From: Lysobacteraceae bacterium
Lineage (GTDB): Bacteria > Pseudomonadota > Gammaproteobacteria > Xanthomonadales > Xanthomonadaceae
Direction of reading: 5' to 3'
DNA length: 64,000 nucleotides
Assembly (NCBI GenBank): GCA_004297225.1
Contig: SCUI01000014.1
Span: 61,943 to 125,942, forward strand
Notes under the pieces: generated by a model
What the model was told of the DNA's origin: nothing
Database searches by the model: none
The model's input: the letters and a program-made list of their open reading frames with translations, nothing else
Shown here: positions 26,190 to 34,806 of the stretch, in pieces
How the letters are laid out: every line of letters starts with the position of its first letter
How positions within the stretch are numbered: the first letter of the stretch is position 1
Translations under genes and position numbers: made by a program

Positions 26190-28292
26190 TCAATTGACAA
26201 GCGCAGCCTCACGTTCATGAGGAGCCTGAGCTTCTGCCAGGTTGATAATTCTTTCCGCTGATCGAATGGTCTCCTCTCTATGAGCAAAGATGATCCGTGT
26301 CATCCGTAGCGAGGAGATTGCTGAGCTGATTCTGCTTTCATTACCGACATCCAAATGGCTAGTCGCTTCATCAAGAAGGATCATTCGGGGCTTCTTATAG
26401 AGAGCCCGTGCCAACATCACGCGCTGTCTCTGGCCACCCGATAGCCCCCCACCGCGCCCAGACACTCTCGTCTCATACTTCATCGGCATGTTTTCGATGT
26501 CTTCGTGGATCGATGCTGTCTGCGCTGCCCATCGCATGACATCTTCATCGACCCCGGGATCGAACCAAGAAATGTTCTCCTTGACCGAGCCGCTAAATAG
26601 ACAGTCGTCCTGCAACACGGTTGAACATATTCTTCTTAGGCCAGGCAAACCGATCTCAGTAAGAGGCAGTCCCCCGACCAAAATTTCACCCTCTGTTGGC
26701 TCAACCAGACCCAGCATTAGTTTAGCCAATGTCGACTTTCCAGAACCGCTCTCTCCAACGATCGCCACGGATTCCCCTGCCGATATCTCAATATTCAGGT
26801 TTCGGAAGACCCACGGATCAGATGGAGAGTATCTGAACCCCAGGTTCCTTATGCGCAAGCTCGGAGTGAGCGAGGAGGTATCAAAATTCTCTGGGCCGAG
26901 GTTCTGCCGCGGAGCCAACGCATACTCGGCTATGCCCTCGAAATGTGCCTTCAAGTGCCTAATTTCAAGCACTTTCTCCGCCAGCAGACTGATTTTTGTG
27001 TAGAAGATATCTGCGTAACTAACGCACGCCACCATCATCCCGCTAGTGAAGTCCCCACTCCTAGCAAGATAAATGGCGCAAGTGATAATTAGTACACGGG
27101 ACATAGAGAACATCCCTTGACCAAACGGGATCATTGTTCCAATGATCCTCGAACCCTTGAAGGAGAAATCCAACGCTTTTCGCAAGCTCTCTACGTTCTT
27201 TCTTGCACATCGATCCTGCTGATTTGCAGCATATACCGACTCGATACCGCCTATGGTTTCAATGAGTTCACCCTGAGCTGTTGCAATCCATGCGATCTCG
27301 CTCCTGGAAATATCGACGACTCGACTCACCATGAGCCATCTCGCTACAAAGTACGCGGCAGCTACAGCACATACAATTCCCGCCAACGGCTTGCTATAGA
27401 TGAAAAGCGCACCGATAGCGAAAACCCCAAAGAGCCCAGACAAGACTCCATCAACTGCGCCTTTTGTTATGGCGTCCTGGATGGCTCGTAAGGACTGAAA
27501 CTTTGTAGCCACGTCGCCTACATGCCGCGCCCCGAAAAATTCAGGGGGGAGTTTAAGAACGTGCGCGAGAAGCTTGTGATACCAATCTAGGTTAAGCGCC
27601 GCTCCTAGCTTGGCCAAAGCCCAGTTCTTGGCAATGATTGCCAAGAATTGGACGGCGACCACCGCCAGGAATGCGCCAGTGACAAGCCAGATCAGTTTGT
27701 TGCCCACTGGATCTGTAAAGTTGTCTACTGCCCATTGAATTTGCCAAGGAATGACGATCCCCAGCATTTCTGCTAATAGAGCTAGGAGCAGGATGCAAAT
27801 TAATTGAAAGCGAAACTTGGAGATGTGCTGAATCGCATCCCTAAGCCCATATCTTGATCTCAGATCGACACTCTCAAACCGCTCGCCAGGGGACACCTCC
27901 AACGCTATGCTCGAATACTCATCTTGAAAGTCGCGCTTTTTTAAGACCCTCTTTCCCAACGCCGGATCGTGCACAACGTACTTTTCGGCAATTATTTCCT
28001 TGAGTACGACAAAGTGGTTTAGGCGACAGAATAGGACGCACGGCAACGCAATCTTTCCCAAATTCTCAGCAGGTACTGAGTATGCTCGGGCCTGGAACCC
28101 TAATTCTCGAAGAATCGCAACTAATCTATGTAGACTCGTGCCCTTGATCGACGTTCCGAACTTGGATCGAAGATAAGGAAGATCAACGAGACAGCCATAA
28201 TAGGTCGAGATCATGGCAACACACGCTTGACCACACTCGTGTATTTCCGATTGCAGAATTACGGGAAGTTTTCTCATGCCAAAGACCGCCAT
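26190..28292 (-). CDS. Peptidase-containing ABC exporter (C39, PCAT)
   Basis: This is an approximately 700-residue bacteriocin-type exporter. An N-terminal C39 peptidase domain has Cys20 in ILQSEIHECGQAC, His93 in LNHFVVL and Asp109 in VHDPALGK. Six membrane helices follow (about 165-430), then the ATPase with Walker A GESGSGKST, signature LSGGQRQR and Walker B MILLDEATSHLD. The C39 domain cuts leader peptides after Gly-Gly or Gly-Ala, and the precursor at 33018-33161 has VVGA at the predicted junction. The start is uncertain: ATG 28292 leaves 16 bp after the permease stop, and 28325 or 28277 are alternatives. It is co-oriented with all RiPP genes. Confidence 0.92.
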   Translation of the reverse strand: MAVFGMRKLPVILQSEIHECGQACVAMISTYYGCLVDLPYLRSKFGTSIKGTSLHRLVAILRELGFQARAYSVPAENLGKIALPCVLFCRLNHFVVLKEIIAEKYVVHDPALGKRVLKKRDFQDEYSSIALEVSPGERFESVDLRSRYGLRDAIQHISKFRFQLICILLLALLAEMLGIVIPWQIQWAVDNFTDPVGNKLIWLVTGAFLAVVAVQFLAIIAKNWALAKLGAALNLDWYHKLLAHVLKLPPEFFGARHVGDVATKFQSLRAIQDAITKGAVDGVLSGLFGVFAIGALFIYSKPLAGIVCAVAAAYFVARWLMVSRVVDISRSEIAWIATAQGELIETIGGIESVYAANQQDRCARKNVESLRKALDFSFKGSRIIGTMIPFGQGMFSMSRVLIITCAIYLARSGDFTSGMMVACVSYADIFYTKISLLAEKVLEIRHLKAHFEGIAEYALAPRQNLGPENFDTSSLTPSLRIRNLGFRYSPSDPWVFRNLNIEISAGESVAIVGESGSGKSTLAKLMLGLVEPTEGEILVGGLPLTEIGLPGLRRICSTVLQDDCLFSGSVKENISWFDPGVDEDVMRWAAQTASIHEDIENMPMKYETRVSGRGGGLSGGQRQRVMLARALYKKPRMILLDEATSHLDVGNESRISSAISSLRMTRIIFAHREETIRSAERIINLAEAQAPHEREAALVN

Positions 28293-28308
28293 GTCTTGCT
28301 GAGTGTGC

Positions 28309-29529
28309 TTAAAGTCGAACTGCATCCATTGGCGACATATTGGATGCGACAGAGACACTTTTAGCGATCGAAGCAAGACACACCACCTCGAAAGCCAAGG
28401 CTAGGATTAGGATCTCATCTAACCCGAGGCTCGGCAGGCCGAATCTAGCAACAAGAATGTTGCTGGTCGCAAAGTAGCCAAGGCAACCGAGAAAGACGCC
28501 GCCCCCGACAACCAGCGTGCTCTCCAGGGCGAAGTGCATGAATATCTGTGCCTTGGTCGCACCGAGTGCTCGCCTGATGCCAATAGACTTGCTTCGTTGT
28601 CTAATCCAGTATGAAGTGATCCCAGATACCCCAATGACGCATACAACAAGTACGGCAGCCAGCACGACTGTAAGCAGTTGCGCCAGTGCCCGCTCATATC
28701 TGAAATAGTCCGATGTTGTTCTTTCCAAGCTCTTCACTACAACCGACGTGCGGCTAGAGTCGTTTGACATCAACGCCTCTCTGAGGGAATCGACAAACTG
28801 CTGATCGCTTCTCTCATTCCGAACCAAGTAGAACCCGCCAGCAAACGGTTCTGCCATACGGATGACACACAGGTTGGAATTTCCTGAGCTATCGATGATC
28901 GGCTTGGATATGTCGCGAACAACTCCAACTATGGTCGCTTGGTTTAATCCATTGTCACCATAGAACAGGACCTTTCCTACGGCGCTTTCGTTTCCAAATA
29001 GCTCAGCCTTAAGGGAATTCGTTATAAGAACAGCCTGACCAAGAATCTCGCTGCTATCATTTGAATATGGTGTCGCGTCGTCTTCCGTCAATCCTCGCCC
29101 AGAAACAATCTCCAGTTTCAAGGCCTCAAGCGCACCCTTCGTTCCAAGATAGACTGCAACATCTTCTACTGCGGCTCTTCGACTATGTGACACAAGACTC
29201 AAGGAGACAGTTTGCATTTGACTTCCAGCCGGAACAGAGTTGATCTGACCGGCTGATCCATTGCCTTGCAACAACATATCCAAGGAAGCCAAATCCCGAC
29301 GTGCCGCCGCATTGGCTTGAATTGCGGACTCGACCGCTCCTTCATCGCCGGAATCGATGACGTAGAGATTTTCCGGGTTAGGAGGAAGCGTCACTTGCGA
29401 CATCAGACTAATTTTATTCAGGATAAGCGCACCGCCATTCCCAGTCAGGACAAAGCAAGCTGCCACCTCGAAGATAATTAGGCCAACAATTACCTTGTGC
29501 CTTGCGAGGGCGCGAATTAAAGGTCCCAT
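28309..29529 (-). CDS. FtsX/MacB-type permease, second copy
   Basis: The 406-residue permease has an N-terminal helix (about 12-32), a large periplasmic MacB-PCD-like domain (35-270) and three C-terminal helices (about 285-400). These carry GIRRALGATKAQIFMHFALE, the FtsX-family coupling motif. It starts 4 bp after the stop of the first permease. No separate MacB/LolD-type ATPase is encoded in the cluster. It may help export or confer self-protection. Confidence 0.88.
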   Translation of the reverse strand: MGPLIRALARHKVIVGLIIFEVAACFVLTGNGGALILNKISLMSQVTLPPNPENLYVIDSGDEGAVESAIQANAAARRDLASLDMLLQGNGSAGQINSVPAGSQMQTVSLSLVSHSRRAAVEDVAVYLGTKGALEALKLEIVSGRGLTEDDATPYSNDSSEILGQAVLITNSLKAELFGNESAVGKVLFYGDNGLNQATIVGVVRDISKPIIDSSGNSNLCVIRMAEPFAGGFYLVRNERSDQQFVDSLREALMSNDSSRTSVVVKSLERTTSDYFRYERALAQLLTVVLAAVLVVCVIGVSGITSYWIRQRSKSIGIRRALGATKAQIFMHFALESTLVVGGGVFLGCLGYFATSNILVARFGLPSLGLDEILILALAFEVVCLASIAKSVSVASNMSPMDAVRL

Positions 29530-29533
29530 GCGG

Positions 29534-30835
29534 CTACTCCACGTTCAGATTGTTGAGTGGCTTTGCTCTCGCCGAAGCCCATGCGGGGAACAAGCTGGAC
29601 GTAACAGACGCAACTACTGAGAGTACGATAGCGGCAACGAAGGTATTGGGGTCTCCGTGAATTACCGAGCTGTACAACGTTGGTAACCTGGCCAAGAGAT
29701 ACAAGCCAGTAAACGAAACCAATACGGCGAACACGCCTGCAATGAGACCAACAAGCGCGCCTTCGAATAGTGCTTGGTTTACGATATCTAGTTGCGAGGC
29801 GCCAAGTGCTCTCCTTAGCGCGAATTCCCTTCGTCTGCGAAGTGACAGCGACAACAGCAGAGCGGCCGCATTGATCAAACAAACAGAGAGCAGCCCGTAC
29901 GCCAGGTACGTCTGGAGCTTGAGTTCTGGCGTAACTAGGCCAGCCTCATCCAGATAATCTTCGACTCCCTGCAGCGAAACGTTCGCCGGCAGTTCGAATC
30001 GACCACTTTCCTTCTGTGATGAGTAGTACTGTCTAAGAAACGTTAGATAAGCTTGCTTTCCTGATTGATCTGGCAGATGTACCCACATCGTAAGCCAGCC
30101 ACAGGAAGCGGTCTCCAAGGCTGCAATTTGCGACCAGCCAGCACCCCAACAATTGAAGTCGGCGACGACCGGCAATTTGAGCTGCATCGCTGTACTCAGA
30201 GGTAGGAAGACCTCGTCTTTGGTATTGAAGCCGCCTTTTGATAGATCGTAGAACCTCGGCGTAGGGTCCCACTTCCCGACAACTCCGAGGACACTGAATC
30301 CAGTTCCGTTTATTACAACTCTTTCGCCAACCGGCCTTTTGTCACCGAATAATCTAGCTGCAGCATCAGACGACAGGACAACATATCTAGATCGCTCGGT
30401 ATCGTCGGCCGAGCTCCAGCCTGAGCCAGCTTTGAATGGCACATCAAAAGTACCAAAGAAGGCCGCGTTGGCGTATCTCAGATTCATCTTTGTAGCGCGC
30501 TGTGCTCTTGTGCCAGTCACCATTCCTACTCCGCCAGCAGACAGCGCAACTTCACCTGATGGCCCACCTCTGGCGAGATTATTGGCGTCAATCCAACTCA
30601 ACAGTTTCGGCGGTGAGGCATCCACCGACATTTCAACTTCCGATCTCGGGTCGAACCGAGGGGAATACAGAGAGTCACTGCGACCAGGAATTGGATCCTG
30701 AGTGATTGCTCCCAGCACCGACAGTATCGACACAGCTACTCCAGCCCCCACTGCGATCAGTGCGACAACGCCGGCCATTAAACGAGCGTTCCTTCGAATG
30801 GTTCCGACTGCCCAATCGAGTTGTGGTGCAATCAT
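29534..30835 (-). CDS. FtsX/MacB-type permease, first copy
   Basis: The 433-residue permease has the same layout as its downstream neighbour: helix at about 20-42, periplasmic domain to about 310, then three helices with FALRRALGASQLDIVNQALF. The two are paralogues, probably forming a heterodimer. The ATG overlaps the stop of the preceding 55-residue gene as ATGA. The ATPase that would energise them is not encoded here. Confidence 0.88.
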   Translation of the reverse strand: MIAPQLDWAVGTIRRNARLMAGVVALIAVGAGVAVSILSVLGAITQDPIPGRSDSLYSPRFDPRSEVEMSVDASPPKLLSWIDANNLARGGPSGEVALSAGGVGMVTGTRAQRATKMNLRYANAAFFGTFDVPFKAGSGWSSADDTERSRYVVLSSDAAARLFGDKRPVGERVVINGTGFSVLGVVGKWDPTPRFYDLSKGGFNTKDEVFLPLSTAMQLKLPVVADFNCWGAGWSQIAALETASCGWLTMWVHLPDQSGKQAYLTFLRQYYSSQKESGRFELPANVSLQGVEDYLDEAGLVTPELKLQTYLAYGLLSVCLINAAALLLSLSLRRRREFALRRALGASQLDIVNQALFEGALVGLIAGVFAVLVSFTGLYLLARLPTLYSSVIHGDPNTFVAAIVLSVVASVTSSLFPAWASARAKPLNNLNVE

Positions 30836-30999
30836 TTCTGCATCCCCAGTAAGCTCTCGTCAATCTCCAATTGATTTACGCAGAAGCCGTCAAACCATCC
30901 GGCCATCGATACAGCCTCACGATTGTCTGCTCCGGTCTCCCACTTTTGTATTGACGCGAACGGTCTCGCATCTTCATTAAGATGTTCTACGAGAGTCAT
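30832..30999 (-). CDS. 55-residue protein inside the RiPP operon
   Basis: A short gene of 55 codons joins the ATP-grasp and permease genes by ATGA overlaps at both ends (30999-30996 and 30835-30832), which decides its start. AAAGGA lies 7 nt upstream. The product begins MTLVEHLNEDARPFASIQKW and is acidic with two Trp and one Cys (WFDGFCVN). No family is recognised. It could be an accessory subunit for the ligase, a leader-binding factor or an immunity peptide. Confidence 0.75.
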   Translation of the reverse strand: MTLVEHLNEDARPFASIQKWETGADNREAVSMAGWFDGFCVNQLEIDESLLGMQK

Positions 31000-31958
31000 C
31001 CACATTTCCTTTGTGTAAGTTCTTGTGCTATTGCTTCGGTAATTGGAAATGCTGTATCCACTTCGATGTTCTGATACATGCCAGAAGGGTTTAGCTCGAG
31101 GAAGATCAACTCCCCCTCCTTTGTCAACCCCAAGTCGATCGCCGCATACCTAAGATCGAGCATCCTGACCATCTGGACGAGCTTTTCCACAGTCTGCTGG
31201 GGAACGACTATGCGCTTGTATCTGTTCCCCGCCAGGATGGCATGCTTAATGTCCAGATGGCCGTCGATTGGATCTATGGCCGCACAGAAAACTTGGTCGC
31301 CAACAACGGTGCACCGTATCTCCAGATCAATCTCAAGCATTTCCTGGACCAACGCTGGCGCCTCGTAGCGCTCGTGTCCTTCCAACTGCGAAGCCGTCAG
31401 CGACTTGGCCATTAGTTTCTTTCCGGGGGACTCTTGCGGCCGGCCTGAGCCAAGAACTTTACATACTCCGTTTCCTCCGACCCGCTCGATGAAGCTAGCG
31501 ATATCGCTCGGCTCAATAGCAACAGCTGTTCGGGGGATCCTCAAACCGACAGACCGTGCGACTTCCAACTGCCCGAGCCGGTCAGCAGATTTCTCGATCG
31601 CATGCACGCTGTTCATCCATAAAGGGTGCACAATGCTTTGAGCAATGAACTTCCAAAAGTACTTCCATTCCGCTTGAATAAATGCATCGCGAGTTCCAGG
31701 AGCCGATGCATGCGATGGCAGATACCAGCGATGCCATACCCCTACGACGGAAGACGGCTTAACTGACTTAAATTCCCCTTTAAGTTCAATATGTGTTCTT
31801 CCGTTATCAATGTCGATATAAATGTCACCGTCAAATGGGCGCGCTTGATCGAGGGCAATGCATCGATAGCCAAGCTCGGTAACCGCATCTTTGATCCATA
31901 TATGATCATCGTCCCTGATATCGTTGAAGACCAGGACGACCCTGTCAGAACTTTTCAT
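30996..31958 (-). CDS. ATP-grasp peptide ligase (grasp-with-SPASM/MvdD-like)
   Basis: This 320-residue ATP-grasp enzyme has the family's late motif FLELNPSGMYQNIEVD near 285-300 (metal/phosphate site). RimK/MvdD-like segments include CTVVGDQVFCAAIDPIDG and the lysine region KVLGSGRPQE. Enzymes of this type activate Asp/Glu side-chain carboxylates of a precursor peptide to form ester or amide crosslinks. The ATG at 31958 overlaps the SPASM gene end by 14 nt; the extra N-terminal residues from 32024 look non-native. With the SPASM protein it forms the grasp-with-SPASM pair. Confidence 0.9.
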   Translation of the reverse strand: MKSSDRVVLVFNDIRDDDHIWIKDAVTELGYRCIALDQARPFDGDIYIDIDNGRTHIELKGEFKSVKPSSVVGVWHRWYLPSHASAPGTRDAFIQAEWKYFWKFIAQSIVHPLWMNSVHAIEKSADRLGQLEVARSVGLRIPRTAVAIEPSDIASFIERVGGNGVCKVLGSGRPQESPGKKLMAKSLTASQLEGHERYEAPALVQEMLEIDLEIRCTVVGDQVFCAAIDPIDGHLDIKHAILAGNRYKRIVVPQQTVEKLVQMVRMLDLRYAAIDLGLTKEGELIFLELNPSGMYQNIEVDTAFPITEAIAQELTQRKCG

Positions 31959-32844
31959 ACTGAAAGCTCTCGAGCCTGGGCTCGTACTGGCAACCTCTCG
32001 GCGCGCTACGTATGTTCTTTGCATCCACCCGGAGAGCAGCGCTCCAAATACAAGCCTCTCTCAATTCGCAGTCCATGCAAACGTCGCGCAAGCCTTTATG
32101 ATTGGAGGAGTATCGTTGGAACTCGAGGCTTGACTCGCCAGGAGATGGGAAAGAGAACTCTGATAGGTGCCCAAAACTGACGGTGGACTCAAGCCAACTT
32201 GGCCATACGATCCCAGCTTTGTCGATGAAGACGAAGCCGTATCCCTCATGCCTTTTTGAGTTAACAAGTAGAGACTTGTAGTCCAAAGCAAGTTGAAATC
32301 GAATTTGATGGCTTTCTTCCTTATTCGCCTTTCTTGTCCCTATCTGCCTCCCCGATTTGGAGAATATCTTCGTTTCGAGCTGTCTTCCTATCGAGTACCC
32401 AATCTCATATGGAACGCCAAAGCTCTTGATGATTTCCTCTTTCGCGCTCGAAGATTCGACACTTGATTCATAAAGAACGATTACGTGACTGGTGAAGCCT
32501 GCCCCGATAAGCTCACGCACTATTTCCACCGACTTGGCGTTTGTAACGAACCCACCAGAGATGATCAGCGTCTTGGCCGGCGGTGTCAGACACTGATTAC
32601 CTGTTCTTATGGAAGTTCTAGGCGATATGAGTGACGTCGCGTATTCGAGATACCCAGTCTCAACTAGTCTTGTCTTGATTCTCTCGTTTTCCGCCGTTGC
32701 TGCATCGCTTGCGGCGACCTTCTCCCACGCACGGAGAGACAGACGCATCAGCGTTCTACGCCGAACGTTGATCAGTGCGACACGACGATAGCCGGATACC
32801 ACAACCGTAGATTCCGGAACTACTACATCCGAACCAAGTTCCAC
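31945..32844 (-). CDS. SPASM-domain peptide maturation protein (grasp-with-SPASM)
   Basis: The 299-residue protein has a C-terminal SPASM-like cysteine set C256-x2-C259-x5-C265-x19-C285 (DVCMDCELREACIW ... RGCQYEP), expected to bind an auxiliary Fe-S cluster. No radical-SAM CxxxCxxC motif is present, which matches the known SPASM partner of ATP-grasp ligases. The N-terminus aligns with the family from VPESTVVVSGYRRVALINVR. The GTG at 32844 is therefore the probable start, although an open frame extends to 33027. It lies 173 bp after the precursor gene with a hairpin between them. Confidence 0.82.
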   Translation of the reverse strand: MELGSDVVVPESTVVVSGYRRVALINVRRRTLMRLSLRAWEKVAASDAATAENERIKTRLVETGYLEYATSLISPRTSIRTGNQCLTPPAKTLIISGGFVTNAKSVEIVRELIGAGFTSHVIVLYESSVESSSAKEEIIKSFGVPYEIGYSIGRQLETKIFSKSGRQIGTRKANKEESHQIRFQLALDYKSLLVNSKRHEGYGFVFIDKAGIVWPSWLESTVSFGHLSEFSFPSPGESSLEFQRYSSNHKGLRDVCMDCELREACIWSAALRVDAKNIRSAPRGCQYEPRLESFQYEKF

Positions 32845-32980
32845 TCTTAGCCCCCATTTCCTAAGTACGGGCCTTGACTTCCTGGAACACGAATGCCGGC
32901 GAGTGGACGCACCGATCGGCGTCGACCGTGCCGTCGCCTTCTGAGCTGTGGCAATTCGAGAAGCCGGGCGAAATATGGAT

Positions 32981-33009
32981 GGCGCCCCAAGACGAAGCCT
33001 TGGGGCGCC
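32981..33009 (-). terminator. Attenuator hairpin after precursor gene
   Basis: GGCGCCCCAAG pairs perfectly with CTTGGGGCGCC across a 7-nt loop, 8 bp after the precursor stop codon on the minus strand. The tail ATCCATATTTCG is only partly U-rich. Such partial terminators keep precursor mRNA in excess over biosynthetic genes. Confidence 0.75.
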
Positions 33010-33017
33010 CGTACCAA

Positions 33018-33161
33018 CTAGTCGCAAGTCACCGTGGAAGATCCATCGGGGTTGTGATAGATCGTCACACCTTGGCCCTTCTCGCAGCGAATGGACTGGA
33101 CAGCGCCAACCACCTCGTGCAGGGTCTCTTCGCTCATCTCAACAAGCTGAAAGTCTTGCAT
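33018..33161 (-). CDS. RiPP precursor peptide
   Basis: The 47-residue peptide begins MQDFQLVEMSEETLHEVVGA, an acidic leader ending in V-V-G-A that resembles double-Gly-type leaders cut by C39 exporters. The 27-residue core follows, with Cys26 and Cys46, several Ser/Thr, Asp39 and Asp47, and one Lys, and ends TVTCD. The Thr/Ser and Asp/Glu set suits ATP-grasp ester formation, and the two Cys suit a disulfide made by the cluster's DsbA. AAGGAG lies 8 nt before the ATG. It is the first gene of the minus-strand operon. Identity is inferred from position and sequence character, since no exact family is recalled. Confidence 0.8.
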   Translation of the reverse strand: MQDFQLVEMSEETLHEVVGAVQSIRCEKGQGVTIYHNPDGSSTVTCD

Positions 33162-33171
33162 TTCCCTCTCC

Positions 33172-33198
33172 TTGAATAGCGTTCAAGTAGCGTGAACG
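33172..33198 (-). promoter_or_regulatory. Overlapping palindromes upstream of the precursor gene
   Basis: CGTTCA-AGTAGCG-TGAACG (33180-33198) overlaps TTGAA-TAGCG-TTCAA (33172-33186), within 40 bp upstream of the precursor start. They could be an operator for an outside regulator, since no regulator gene is in the cluster. No clear -35/-10 pair is seen. Confidence 0.4.
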
Positions 33199-34059
33199 CG
33201 CGCTATCCATGCATTACGCATGAATCCCGTTGCCTATCCCTTCCTTGGGCGAGGGATGCAGCTTATCGCTTGAATTTTTATCCCCAGATTCGAAGTTTGT
33301 TCGTGGCCTTCGCAGATGCTATTCCATGCAACGCCAACTCCACCTGATTACGGCCATATGCCTCGGAACACTCTGACTTGTCCAACGATCCGTGATGAGA
33401 TCTCACCGGACGAGAGTCGAACAATCGATGCTTAACGGGCCTTGATTTTTGCGCTCACCCAGTAGAAAAAGTCAAGTCCGACTTGGATCAGCGCCAAGAC
33501 TAACGGGGATTCACGCAGGGGTCTAGAAAGCAGCAGATAGGCATCATGCGCGTTACGCACGAGGGGCCGCGGCCTTGTTTCGTCGCCAACGAGCGGCATC
33601 ACCACCATACGGTGGGCAGGACGCTTACGGCGTAGCGGCCCGAGGGCCGTGAACCCTCAGATGACTCTGTAACCGGTTACAACGGCCGACTTTCGAAACG
33701 TGACGCTGCGATGCAGCATGTTCCTTGGCGATGCCTACCCGGTGAAATTCGGTAGCGGTCAATAGCTCTGCATTTAGCTGCCGCAAATGCTTCTCGTCGG
33801 TAAAGTACGAGCATCGGTAGCCTAGTAGCGGCTATCGTGTTTTCGGCTATGGCGACGACTGTTTGCGCGATCCACAGCATGCAGGTTTGAGGCAATTCGC
33901 ATCGGGACGGGTCCTTTCGCGCCTTGCTGATTTGACGGTCATGGCTCCGACCCGGATTCGCATCCTTCACCCGCAACCTCGGCTTCAATCACGGGGGTTG
34001 GAGAGAACGGCGCCCCGAATCGATGGCAGGGTCGGGTGATCCAGCCTTAGGGAATCGCC
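33199..34059. other. Gene-free region between RiPP cluster and 34060 gene
   Basis: About 860 bp without a supported gene. It must contain the RiPP promoter at its left end and the promoter of the 34060 gene at its right. An open frame on the minus strand (33677-33988) gives an Arg-rich, unrecognised product and is not called. The stretch has mixed composition and may hold decayed sequence. Confidence 0.5.
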
Positions 34060-34806
34060 GTGCCAAACTTCGAACGACCCTTCTTTGAGATTCCGGTGAC
34101 GAAACGATCTGATGCCCCCAACGGGCCTACGCCCGTGCCGTTGAACGACCTCCCGGTGCTTCGAACCATCCCGAAGGCCGTTTCTGGCATCGTTCGCGCC
34201 TTCCATCCGCTGGCCTGTGAAGTCTTCGCCTATTCGGACCGGTTCCGCGTATATGTCGGAAGTAGTTCAGGGGAAAACTTGGCAGAGCTCAATGCTCCGC
34301 TCAATCTCCCATCACAAATGGCGTTGACTGCCTCCGAACTCGCTGCAAACGCAGCCAAATCGAGCCCGCTTCCTCTCGCAGCAGCCGTGACGTCCATTTC
34401 TGTTGCGGGCTTGCTTCGCTGCTTCGTTTCGGCCCAATCGCAGAGTCACCTAACACCGACATTTACCGACGAAACCGGCGTGCATCCGGTGCCCACTCTT
34501 TCGCCTCAACTCTTTGTTGGCGGCACCGAGCGCAACGCACGAAGCCGATCGGGCTCATTCAAAATCGTTGGAGCATTCTTCGCCGCCAACAGAGGGCTTG
34601 TTGTCAGGGTGACCGACGACCTCCTCGACGCAGTTCTGCCGAAGGATCTGGAAACCAAGATCGCGACCCTACGCGTCTCCGATCTACAGCGCGGGGTCCT
34701 GTTCGAGGGGACATTGGCACAAGACGAAGGCGGATGGCACGCCTTGCCAGGCGGAACCATCGTGGTTCAGACAGCCCTGCCGGAGATGCTTGACTCTGAC
34801 GTGTGA
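34060..34806 (+). CDS. Hypothetical protein
   Basis: This 248-residue protein is not recognised. It is predicted soluble, with a central small-residue helical part (ALTASELAANAAKSSPLPLA). The start is GTG with TTAGGGA upstream. Its last 40 bases overlap the end of the convergent 1723-residue gene on the other strand. It may be an accessory factor of that gene, but there is no direct evidence. Confidence 0.45.
   Translation: MPNFERPFFEIPVTKRSDAPNGPTPVPLNDLPVLRTIPKAVSGIVRAFHPLACEVFAYSDRFRVYVGSSSGENLAELNAPLNLPSQMALTASELAANAAKSSPLPLAAAVTSISVAGLLRCFVSAQSQSHLTPTFTDETGVHPVPTLSPQLFVGGTERNARSRSGSFKIVGAFFAANRGLVVRVTDDLLDAVLPKDLETKIATLRVSDLQRGVLFEGTLAQDEGGWHALPGGTIVVQTALPEMLDSDV

Noticed and set aside
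31945..32844. Radical SAM enzyme
   Set aside because: Only the C-terminal SPASM cysteines are present; there is no CxxxCxxC motif anywhere in the protein.
32845..33027. N-terminal extension of the SPASM protein to 33027
   Set aside because: The extra 61 residues are basic, low in family similarity, and would overlap the precursor gene and the attenuator stem; family alignment starts at about 32844.
33677..33988. 103-codon minus-strand frame in the 33.2-34.0 kb gap
   Set aside because: No ribosome site, no family, and codon use unlike neighbouring genes.
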